A DNA stretch of 64,000 nt, taken from positions 73,557 to 137,556 of the forward strand of contig CBFIII010000003.1 in assembly GCA_965662645.1 (NCBI GenBank), written 5' to 3'. The notes under the pieces are model-generated. The model saw only the letters and a program-made list of their open reading frames with translations. It was not told the DNA's origin and made no database searches. This document shows positions 55,182-62,937 of the stretch, one piece after another. Every line of letters starts with the position of its first letter. Within the stretch, counting starts at the first letter, position 1. The position numbers and the translations under genes are program-made. The stretch is from UBA5342 sp965662645 (GTDB lineage Bacteria > Bacteroidota > Bacteroidia > Bacteroidales > UBA5342).

Positions 55182-55408
55182 AGTTTTAAGTTTCTTTAAT
55201 AACAAGAGATTATAAGGCTAAGTCAGGTTTTGGTGTTGTATTTTCTCATTGTTGTAAGCTTATACAGAACATATAATTATAATTTATTATTTTTTACACT
55301 AAAAAGGGATGGTAACTCCTTAAAGATTTTAGTATTGTATAGTATCAAGGTTAACCGATTTATAGTAGCGTAAATTGAAAATTCATTTAAAGGCATTATT
55401 TTTTACTT

Positions 55409-55996
55409 ATGGGATTTGTAATATTAAAAAAGCGACGTCTTAAAAAGGCAGAACAAAATATGAATTTTGGAAAAAGCGCACTTGCTTTAAAACTAGCCAA
55501 ACCATTGCTTAATGTTAAAAATAAGGAAATCGCTTATTCGGCTAACCGTTTAATTGGTTTAGCTCTTTATCACCAAAAAAAATATCAAGATAGTTTACCG
55601 TGTTTGGAAACAGCTTGTGAATTGGGAAATTACCAACACGATTGGTATAATTATGCCATAACTCTAGCTTATAACGGTAACTTAGAGAAAGCCGATGAAG
55701 CTTTTCAAAATGTGTATCGTACTAAAGTACAACCGGGATATTTGCGTACAACACCTATTCCTGTCATGCTTTTTCAATACATGAAGGCTTTAAAACAGAA
55801 AGGCTATAACAAGAAAGCGATATTAAGGGCTAATGAACTTAAACAAATGTATGCTGGTGTTGGTGTAATTAATACGAGTAACGAGCTATCAAGAGGGATG
55901 CCCACTTATCATAATTTTAGAAAGGAAATTGTTTCCTTATTTCAGTCCGAGGAACTTGCTGAATGGGAAAAGAAAAATCTTAAATTTGAGCAATAA
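55409..55996 (+). CDS. TPR-like hypothetical protein
   Basis: The 195-residue protein has helix-turn-helix repeats of TPR type: KSALALKLAKPLLNVKNKEIAYSANRLIGLALYHQKKYQDSLPCLETACELG, then DWYNYAITLAYNGNLEKADEAFQNVYRTK. The start is basic, without a signal peptide, although an internal N-terminal hydrophobic stretch (VILKK) is too short for a membrane helix. The C-terminus is helical and charged. A scaffold or partner-binding role fits TPR, but no partner can be named. It stands alone between meaB and nagB, about 230 and 106 nt away. Confidence 0.7.
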   Translation: MGFVILKKRRLKKAEQNMNFGKSALALKLAKPLLNVKNKEIAYSANRLIGLALYHQKKYQDSLPCLETACELGNYQHDWYNYAITLAYNGNLEKADEAFQNVYRTKVQPGYLRTTPIPVMLFQYMKALKQKGYNKKAILRANELKQMYAGVGVINTSNELSRGMPTYHNFRKEIVSLFQSEELAEWEKKNLKFEQ

Positions 55997-56102
55997 AAGT
56001 GAAATTGGTTAAGTCTTTAGTATTAATACTTATTTTATTCAGAAGGTAAAAAAGAATAATAAAGAAGAAAATTTTATAGAAATAATTTTAATTGTCAATA
56101 AA

Positions 56103-56912
56103 ATGAGATTAATCGTAAAACAAGGTTATCAAGAGTTGGTCAAATGGGCAGCTCGCTATATCGTTAAGAAGATAAATACTTTCGAGCCAACAGCAGAAAA
56201 CCCCTTTGTTTTAGGTTTACCTACAGGGTCTTCACCTATAGGTGTATATCAAGAGTTGATTACTTTATGCAAAGCAGGTGAGGTATCTTTCAATAATGTT
56301 GTAACATTCAATATGGATGAATATGTAGGTATCGATGAGCAGCATCCACAGTCTTATCACTATTTTATGTATCAAACTTTTTTTAATCATATTGATATTC
56401 AACAAGCTAATATCAATATTCTTAATGGTAATGCCGAAGATTTAGTGGGTGAATGTGAGCGTTACGAAGCTAAGATGAAAGAATACCATGGTATCAATCT
56501 TTTCCTAGGAGGCGTAGGTTCTGACGGACATATTGCATTTAATGAACCTGGTTCTTCTTTGGCTTCGCGTACACGTATCAAGTCTTTGACAAAAGATACC
56601 TTGATTGCTAACTCACGTTTCTTTGATAATGATATCACTAAAGTGCCAAAGACTGCTTTAACGGTGGGTATCAAGACGATTATGGATGCTAAAGAAGTTC
56701 TTATTATTGCCAATGGACACAATAAAGCTTTAGCTATGCGTCACGTAGTAGAAGAAAGTATCAACCATATGTGGACGGTAAGTGCTTTGCAATTTCACGA
56801 TAAAGCTATGTTTGTGTGTGACGAAGAGGCTGTTAGTGAACTAAAATACGGGACAGTCAATTATTTCAAAGAAATAGAAGCTCAATTAAAATCGGGTGAG
56901 ACTTACTTATAG
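56103..56912 (+). CDS. nagB: Glucosamine-6-phosphate deaminase
   Basis: The 269-residue enzyme converts glucosamine 6-phosphate to fructose 6-phosphate and ammonia. Active-site residues match E. coli NagB in number: Asp72 in NMDEY, and Asp141, His143 and Glu148 in GSDGHIAFNEPGSS. The phosphate loop LPTGSSPIG is near 39-47. It links amino-sugar breakdown to glycolysis. No nagA or nag transporter lies nearby. Confidence 0.97.
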   Translation: MRLIVKQGYQELVKWAARYIVKKINTFEPTAENPFVLGLPTGSSPIGVYQELITLCKAGEVSFNNVVTFNMDEYVGIDEQHPQSYHYFMYQTFFNHIDIQQANINILNGNAEDLVGECERYEAKMKEYHGINLFLGGVGSDGHIAFNEPGSSLASRTRIKSLTKDTLIANSRFFDNDITKVPKTALTVGIKTIMDAKEVLIIANGHNKALAMRHVVEESINHMWTVSALQFHDKAMFVCDEEAVSELKYGTVNYFKEIEAQLKSGETYL

Positions 56913-57401
56913 TGTATTTTTGATCTAATGAGTATTATCTAGATTTTTAATGGCAGAAGAAGCTTGTGATTATTTTATTATAAGAGAGCCAATTACTGTC
57001 ACTATTATACCGATTGTGAATTAAAATAAGCTTTAATGCGCTACGCTTTTATAGCTTAATTAATTCTACATCGGCATAATACGATTATCTCTTGGAGCTA
57101 ATTTTAAAATCAAATTGGTATTACTTGTTTTTTTAGCGTGAGGGAAGAGGCAACAGTAAGTTGTAAAATGAATATTAAGTGGTATGTTCTTTAGGAAAAA
57201 GCAAGGATTAAAATTTTATAATTGCTGTACTTTTCTTTTTTGAACGCTAGCTCTCCAGCAATTTTTATAATTTTTAATGGTGTATTCATAGGTTGTGATG
57301 TCGTTTCTCCATCATAAATAATTAGTGATGGAAGGCATGCCTTTGGATCTTATTATGAAAATAACAGTATTATTTTGTTGTTGTTGTTTTCTAGGGTTGT
57401 C
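56913..57401. other. Intergenic region between convergent nagB and pflA
   Basis: Contains a bulged hairpin after nagB (TAAGCT/AGCTTA, 57027-57058) and, near pflA, the hairpin TCCATCA/TGATGGA (57308-57332) adjoining the palindrome AAGGCATGCCTT (57332-57343). Neither has a strong T-run. No gene was seen. Confidence 0.4.
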
Positions 57402-58136
57402 TTAATTGACTTTTACGATCTTAAAATATTGGGCTAAAATACTGCGCGCTTTTTCGATTTGTTCAGGTGTATTTTCAGGGACGTTCTCTAATTTATATTT
57501 CCATCCTAACTCTTTCCATTTATGAACGCCTAATTTATGATATGGAAGTAGTTCTATCTTTTCAATGGTTTTATAATCCTTAAAGTGTTGTCCTAGTTGA
57601 TGTATGTATTCTTCCTGATCGCTCCAGCCGGGTACTAAAACGAAACGTAACCACATCGGCTTGCCACTTTTCTCTCGGTGTTCTGCAAATTTTAAAGTAT
57701 TAACATTACTAGCACCTGTTAATTTTCTGTGCCATTCATCATTGATGTGTTTGATGTCCAGCATAACGAGGTCGGTATAATTATCCAATAGATCTTTTGT
57801 ATAGTTATTCAGCACACGTCCATTGGTATCGACATTAGTATGTATATTTTCTTTTTTTAGGGCTTTGAATAATGGAAGCAGTTGTTCGCTTTGTATCAAT
57901 GGTTCACCACCAGAAACGGTAATTCCTCCTTTAGTACCAAAATAACTTTTCATACTTACAGCACGGCGTAGGAGATGTTCCATTTTATAAAAATGACCAC
58001 CTTCAAAGGGAATGGTGTCTGGATTATGGCAATACAAACATTTGAATTTACACCCTTGTAAGAATATGACCATACGGATACCTGGGCCATCATGGGTTCC
58101 AAAAGATTCTATGGAATGGACACGTAAATCGTTCAT
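57402..58136 (-). CDS. pflA: Pyruvate formate-lyase activating enzyme
   Basis: The 244-residue radical-SAM enzyme makes the glycyl radical on PflB. The Fe-S cluster motif is C29-x3-C33-x2-C36 (CKFKCLYC). GGITVSGGEPL near 91 binds SAM, and IESFGTHDGPGIR near the start is the family signature. It lies downstream of pflB on the same strand with a 71-nt spacer that contains a strong hairpin. Confidence 0.97.
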   Translation of the reverse strand: MNDLRVHSIESFGTHDGPGIRMVIFLQGCKFKCLYCHNPDTIPFEGGHFYKMEHLLRRAVSMKSYFGTKGGITVSGGEPLIQSEQLLPLFKALKKENIHTNVDTNGRVLNNYTKDLLDNYTDLVMLDIKHINDEWHRKLTGASNVNTLKFAEHREKSGKPMWLRFVLVPGWSDQEEYIHQLGQHFKDYKTIEKIELLPYHKLGVHKWKELGWKYKLENVPENTPEQIEKARSILAQYFKIVKVN

Positions 58137-58150
58137 AATGGTAAGTAATA

Positions 58151-58189
58151 ATGCTAGTAAAGATAATATTTCTGCATCTTTACTAGCAT
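58151..58189 (-). other. Strong hairpin between pflB and pflA
   Basis: ATGCTAGTAAAGAT (58151-58164) is exactly complementary to 58176-58189, a 14-bp stem with an 11-nt loop. On the transcribed strand no T-run follows. It may be an mRNA-stability or processing element or a leaky terminator that keeps pflA lower than pflB. Confidence 0.6.
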
Positions 58190-58207
58190 CTAATGGTTGT
58201 TTTTATA

Positions 58208-60433
58208 TTACATTCTGTCGTGGAAAGAACGTGAAATAACTTCTTGTTGCTGTTCGCGCGATAGGCGGGTGAAGTTCACCGCATAACCTGATACTCTTAT
58301 GGTTAACTGAGGATGTTTTTCGGGGTGTTCCATAGCATCCAGAAGCATTTCGCGGTCTAGTACGTTCACATTAAGGTGATGGGCACCACGACTAAAGTAA
58401 CCATCAAGAATCATCACAAGATTTGCGACACGTTCTTCTTCAGTACTTCCTAAAGACTTGGGAACTATGCTAAAGGTATTAGAAACACCGTCTAAAGAAT
58501 CGGCGTAATTGATTTTAGCTACAGAGTTGAGAGAGGCTAATGCGCCGTGTGTGTCGCGTCCGTGCATAGGATTAGCGCCTGGAGCAAAAGGAACACCAGC
58601 CGCACGACCATCAGGTGTTGCACCCGTCTTTTTGCCATAAACCACATTAGAAGTAATGGTAAGTACCGAAAGGGTAGGTGTCGCGTTTTTATAAACGGGT
58701 AGTTTTTTCAATTCTTGATTGAAGTGTTCTACCACATCGCGTGCAATAAAATCTACTCTATCGTCGTCATTACCATATTTTGGGAAGTCGCCTTCTATTT
58801 CAAAGTCAATAGCTAATCCATCATCATTACGGATGGGTTTTACCTTCGCATATTTAATGGCCGAAAGCGAGTCGGCAACAATAGAAAGCCCCGCAATGCC
58901 ATAAGCCAGATTGATATATGGATTGGTGTCTATCAAAGCCATTTGTGACTTTTCGTAATAGTATTTATCGTGCATATAATGAATGATATTCATGGCTTCA
59001 TTATAGACGCGAGCTACTGCTGTCATTGTCTTTTTGAAGTTGACAATTACTTTATCATAATCTAAATATTCGTCTTCATATACGGGGATGCCGTCAACCA
59101 TTTTCTTTCCGCTGATTTCGCAATGTCCCGCATTAATTGCTAAGAGAAGTGTTTTTGCTAAGTTGGTACGTGCACCAAAGAATTGAATTTGTTTTCCTAA
59201 TTCCTGAAAAGAAACACAACAAGCAATACCATAATCATCTGAATGACGGTTAATGCGCATCATGTCATCATTCTCGTATTGAATAGAAGAGGTGTCGATA
59301 GATACTTTAGCACAAAAATCTTTAAATCCTTGTGGTAAGTCTTTTGACCATAGAATGGTAATGTTGGGTTCGGGAGAAGATCCTAAATTGTAAAGCGTCT
59401 GTATAAAGCGGAAAGATGTTTTCGTTACTTTAGTGCGCCCATCAGTAAACATACCACCTATCGATTCAGTGACCCAGGTAGGATCGCCAGCAAAAATTTG
59501 ATCGTAAGCTTCCATACGCAAATGACGCACCATACGCAATTTCATAACAAATTGGTCGATGTATTCTTGTGCTTCATCTTCTGTAATAATGCCTTCTTTT
59601 AAATCGTTTTCGATATAGATATCTAAGAAAGAAGAGACCGATCCTAGCGACATGGCAGCGCCATCTTGATCTTTTACGGCAGCTAAATAACCCATGTAAG
59701 TCCATTGCACCGCTTCTTGTGCGTTTTTTGCAGGACGATTGAGTTCTAGTCCGTATTTATTACCCAATACGATAATGTCGGATAAAGAACGGATTTGTTC
59801 TGAGACTTCTTCACGTAAGCGAATGGTAGCATCAGTCATAGGACCTGTGATGTTTTCCAAGTCCGCTTTTTTCACTGTGATGAGTTGATCAATGCCATAA
59901 AGAGCTATACGGCGGTAGTCTCCAATGATACGACCACGGGCATAGTTATCAGGCAATCCGGTTAGGAAACCCAAAGAACGAAAACGACGAATCTCTGAGG
60001 TATAAGCATCAAATACGCCATCGTTATGTGTCTTTACATATTGTGAGAATGCGTTGTGAACCAAAGGATCAATTTCCACTCCATGTTCCGACATAGCTTT
60101 TTGCACTACTTTATAACCACCATAAGGTTTCATGGCACGTTTCAGTAATACATCGGTTTGCAAACCAACGATAACTTCATCTTCTTTATTGATATATCCT
60201 GCATTAAAAGCTGATACGGAAGAAACAATTTTGTTATCTATAGAGCGTACACCGTTATTGTCACGTTCTTCTTGCATGGCTACTGTGCAATATTTCCAAA
60301 GACGTTCTGTGCGTTTTGTTGGGCCTTTTAGGAAGCTCGCATCACCTGTGTAAGGGGTGATATTTTTGAGAACAAACCCTCTAATGTCGATGGTGTTGCT
60401 GAGTTCTTCAAATTTAATATTTACGGTGCTCAT
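58208..60433 (-). CDS. pflB: Formate C-acetyltransferase (pyruvate formate-lyase)
   Basis: The 741-residue glycyl-radical enzyme cleaves pyruvate with CoA into acetyl-CoA and formate during anaerobic growth. The catalytic Cys pair is Cys405-Cys406 (IACCVSFQ), and the radical site is Gly716 in RVSGYAVNF near the C-terminus. The internal segments GKKTGATPDGRAAGVPFAPGANP are standard. It has a -7 element and is followed by pflA. Confidence 0.98.
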   Translation of the reverse strand: MSTVNIKFEELSNTIDIRGFVLKNITPYTGDASFLKGPTKRTERLWKYCTVAMQEERDNNGVRSIDNKIVSSVSAFNAGYINKEDEVIVGLQTDVLLKRAMKPYGGYKVVQKAMSEHGVEIDPLVHNAFSQYVKTHNDGVFDAYTSEIRRFRSLGFLTGLPDNYARGRIIGDYRRIALYGIDQLITVKKADLENITGPMTDATIRLREEVSEQIRSLSDIIVLGNKYGLELNRPAKNAQEAVQWTYMGYLAAVKDQDGAAMSLGSVSSFLDIYIENDLKEGIITEDEAQEYIDQFVMKLRMVRHLRMEAYDQIFAGDPTWVTESIGGMFTDGRTKVTKTSFRFIQTLYNLGSSPEPNITILWSKDLPQGFKDFCAKVSIDTSSIQYENDDMMRINRHSDDYGIACCVSFQELGKQIQFFGARTNLAKTLLLAINAGHCEISGKKMVDGIPVYEDEYLDYDKVIVNFKKTMTAVARVYNEAMNIIHYMHDKYYYEKSQMALIDTNPYINLAYGIAGLSIVADSLSAIKYAKVKPIRNDDGLAIDFEIEGDFPKYGNDDDRVDFIARDVVEHFNQELKKLPVYKNATPTLSVLTITSNVVYGKKTGATPDGRAAGVPFAPGANPMHGRDTHGALASLNSVAKINYADSLDGVSNTFSIVPKSLGSTEEERVANLVMILDGYFSRGAHHLNVNVLDREMLLDAMEHPEKHPQLTIRVSGYAVNFTRLSREQQQEVISRSFHDRM

Positions 60434-60464
60434 ATATTAGATTGTTGTTTGTTACAATTTTATG

Positions 60465-60472
60465 CAAAAATA
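60465..60472 (-). promoter_or_regulatory. -7 element of the pflB promoter
   Basis: TATTTTTG on the minus strand, 31 nt before the ATG. The -33 box is unclear. Confidence 0.4.
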
Positions 60473-60666
60473 CAAATAAGCTTTTCTTTTGCAGCCTTTT
60501 TTAATCCCTATTTGTAGTGATTTTATTTGTAGTATAAAATGAATTTATAGTACTATCCTTTTTTTGCAAAAATCGTTAGATTATATGGACGAAAATGTAA
60601 TACTTCATACAATTGTAGGCTTTTCCTTTTGTTATGAATAAAAGATGGTTATGAATATAACATAGG

Positions 60667-60694
60667 AACGATTCTTTTATATGAAAGGAGCGTT
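60667..60694 (-). terminator. Weak terminator-like hairpin after the RluA gene
   Basis: A stem of about ten pairs (with G-T pairs and one mismatch) lies about 37 nt past the stop. The T-content after it on the minus strand is low. Confidence 0.3.
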
Positions 60695-60730
60695 TTGAGT
60701 TCTAAATGTTTCAAAATATTCCTTGTAGGT

Positions 60731-62356
60731 TTAAAATGGCACTTTTGATTTAAACACCATCTTTTTTTGTGTTTGAGGATGAGTAAATTCGATAGAGCCA
60801 GCGTGAAGCAATAGACGTTGGCTTTCTGTTCCATAGAGCGCATCGCCAAGGATGGGTGTGTTAAGACCTAAAGTGTGAGCTGCATGAACCCTCAATTGAT
60901 GGGTGCGCCCAGTAATAGGGTAGAATGCCATACGTGTTGTATTCTTATCGACACTCATTTTTTTCCATTGTGTAAGCGTCTTTTTTCCGTGTTCGTAGCA
61001 GACCATTTGTTGCGGACGGTTATCCAAATCTACACGTAGTGGTAGTTCTATTTTACCATTTTCTTCTGTAATTATTCCATCTAAGATGGCTTCGTAACGT
61101 TTTTTGATCTGGCGATTGAGAAATTGTGCTTGAAGATTTTTATAGCAGTCTTCATCTTTAGCAATAATCATAAGTCCCGAAGTTGCCATGTCTAAACGAT
61201 GTGCCGTATATAAAGTGGTGAGTAAGGGGCGCTGTTCACGTAGTGAGTCGAGAACGCACTTTTGTTCGGTTTTTCCTTTTGCCGAAAGCATTCCGGCTGG
61301 TTTATTGATGATTATCAGACTGTCGTCTTCGTAAATAATTTCTACTTTAAGATCTGTTTTTTGTTGTAGTAAAGGGTTGTCGTCAACCTTTAACCCGAGC
61401 AGCATATGGCTTAATATAGGTTCGCATTTTCCTCGGCAAGACGGGTAATAGTTCCCTTGTTTGCGTATAACGCTGAGTGGTGATTTGCCCCACCAAAATT
61501 CTGCCATAGCTCGTGGTTGCAGGTCGTGTTCATAAGCGTATTGTAACAAGCGAGGAGCGGCACAGTCGCCTGCACCAGCTGGAGGTATTTGAGCTCTTAC
61601 TTCTTGGAATATGGTGCAGAGATTTTTACGCTCTCCATGAGCATTTAGTAGTTGGTATTGATCAAAAATGCGTTGTTGTAGGGCGGCCGATTTTTCTTTG
61701 CGTTCTTGTTTTAATGCTGATATGTTATTTTCTAATTTCAGGACTTCTTCTTCAACGGCGTGTATCTTTATTTGCCAAGCTTTTGTGATGCGTTTTAACG
61801 CTATTTTTTCTAGCTGACTTTCTTTTATTAAATCATCTAAGCGTTGTTGTGTCTCTTGAATTTCGCTTTGTTGCGTTGCTAGGCGTTGTTGTTTTCTATG
61901 CGCTTTAGCTTTTTTATTATTGCTTTTTATTGTGGATATTTCTTCGTCCATGATCTGTTTTTGATCAGCTACTTTGTCTTTGGCTGATTGCAATTCTGGA
62001 GCAGAGGATAAGCTTTTGATTTGATGATTGATGTCGTTCAGTTCTTTTTCTCCTTTAATAAAGAAATTGTCTTTGGCTTGTAAATCAAAAATGGGAGGAA
62101 CAAATAGGTTCGCTTTCAAAGGTTTAATGAGATTACCCGAATAAGCCAATAAATAACCTACTTCGTTGTTTTTGTTTTCCACAATAAGAATGCCAAACAT
62201 CTTGCCTTGACTCTCACTGTCCCAATGCCATTCTTTTAAATGGGCTTGTAGTACCTCTCCAACTTTATGACACAAAGGGTGAACTTTGTAATGAAAGGGA
62301 TAGGTGAAGCGTTTGGGTAGTTCGTCTTTTGAGATGTGAGGTAGTGGATGAAACAT
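60731..62356 (-). CDS. RluA-family pseudouridine synthase with long N-terminal coiled-coil extension
   Basis: The 541-residue protein has the RluA catalytic domain in its last 230 residues: IIYEDDSLIIINKPAGMLSAKG, the catalytic Asp in HRLDMATSGLMIIAK near 390, and GRTHQLRVHAAH. This is about twice the usual RluA length. The N-terminal 300 residues include a highly charged coiled coil (about residues 95-230, rich in Lys, Glu and Gln). A Cys-bearing block follows (PAGAGDCAAPRLLQYA, near 255, and YYPSCRGKCEPI, near 308). Related long proteins occur in Bacteroidetes. RNA target unknown. Confidence 0.87.
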   Translation of the reverse strand: MFHPLPHISKDELPKRFTYPFHYKVHPLCHKVGEVLQAHLKEWHWDSESQGKMFGILIVENKNNEVGYLLAYSGNLIKPLKANLFVPPIFDLQAKDNFFIKGEKELNDINHQIKSLSSAPELQSAKDKVADQKQIMDEEISTIKSNNKKAKAHRKQQRLATQQSEIQETQQRLDDLIKESQLEKIALKRITKAWQIKIHAVEEEVLKLENNISALKQERKEKSAALQQRIFDQYQLLNAHGERKNLCTIFQEVRAQIPPAGAGDCAAPRLLQYAYEHDLQPRAMAEFWWGKSPLSVIRKQGNYYPSCRGKCEPILSHMLLGLKVDDNPLLQQKTDLKVEIIYEDDSLIIINKPAGMLSAKGKTEQKCVLDSLREQRPLLTTLYTAHRLDMATSGLMIIAKDEDCYKNLQAQFLNRQIKKRYEAILDGIITEENGKIELPLRVDLDNRPQQMVCYEHGKKTLTQWKKMSVDKNTTRMAFYPITGRTHQLRVHAAHTLGLNTPILGDALYGTESQRLLLHAGSIEFTHPQTQKKMVFKSKVPF

Positions 62357-62375
62357 TATTGTTTTTTATAAAATG

Positions 62376-62406
62376 CAAAGATATATGAAATGAAGAGTTT
62401 AATAAA
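62376..62406 (-). promoter_or_regulatory. Promoter of the RluA-family gene
   Basis: TATCTTTG at 62376-62383 and a TTTA (3 of 4) at 62403-62406 on the minus strand with a 19-nt spacer. Confidence 0.5.
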
Positions 62407-62461
62407 ATGGAAGTAACTAGACGTTACTCCCTATTTTTAGGGGAGTGACTTCTGAAATATT

Positions 62462-62561
62462 TAAATCACACATTGTGGGTTTTATTGCCCGTAGCTTGCT
62501 GCGAATAAAAAAAGTGTTTCGAATTGATCTCCGTCTGCTTGTAGCGGGGGAGTTCATTTAA
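62462..62561 (+). repeat. Triple-hairpin intergenic repeat, copy E
   Basis: The modules CACACATTGTGGG, CGTAGC-TT-GCTGCG (6 pairs with one G-T) and CTCC...GGAG occur in the same order and with nearly the same linkers as copy B. Confidence 0.8.
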
Positions 62562-62693
62562 TGTTGTCGGGATTCCTTTTTAATCAAGCAACTGAAAGTG
62601 TTGGTGCATAAGGTATAAGCGTGATTTTTGCAATGCTGTCCACATCGATTATTTATATTATACAGTATCGTTACGAATGGAAAAAAAACTATC

Positions 62694-62723
62694 AATAAGA
62701 TTTTGTGATAGATCTTATTTTTT
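62694..62723 (+). terminator. Orphan terminator-like hairpin
   Basis: AATAAGAT and ATCTTATT pair (8 bp, 10-nt loop) followed by TTTT. A weak -7-like GATTTTTG lies about 70-80 nt upstream, so a short RNA might end here. Confidence 0.4.
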
Positions 62724-62876
62724 AAATTTCTTATCTCTGTCTTTTTTAGGTCTTTTATGATGATAAAACAGTAACATTAAATCTTGATTATTATTGGTTT
62801 AATGTGTTGGTCTGTAATTATTTATTTGTAAAATAAACCTTGGTGTTAAATGCCTTTTTAAGATTCTAGCTCTCTA

Positions 62877-62908
62877 TTTTTATTTGAGGTGAAAAGAGAG
62901 TATCTTTG
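62877..62908 (+). promoter_or_regulatory. Promoter of the ABC-F gene
   Basis: TATCTTTG at 62901-62908 is a perfect -7 match. The -33 (TTTT at 62877-62880, 3 of 4) has a 20-nt spacer. The ATG is 30 nt downstream. Confidence 0.5.
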
Positions 62909-62937
62909 CAGACCATAAAAAAAAGACATAATAGACG

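Larger units (their letters stand above)
62562..62937. other. Intergenic region before the ABC-F gene
   Basis: Holds a terminator-like hairpin on the plus strand (62694-62723) without an evident gene before it, and the ABC-F promoter at 62877-62908. No coding frame is supported. Confidence 0.45.

Noticed and set aside
60649..60849. 66-codon minus-strand frame overlapping the RluA gene end
   Set aside because: Shifted frame of the RluA gene running into its trailer; no separate start signal.
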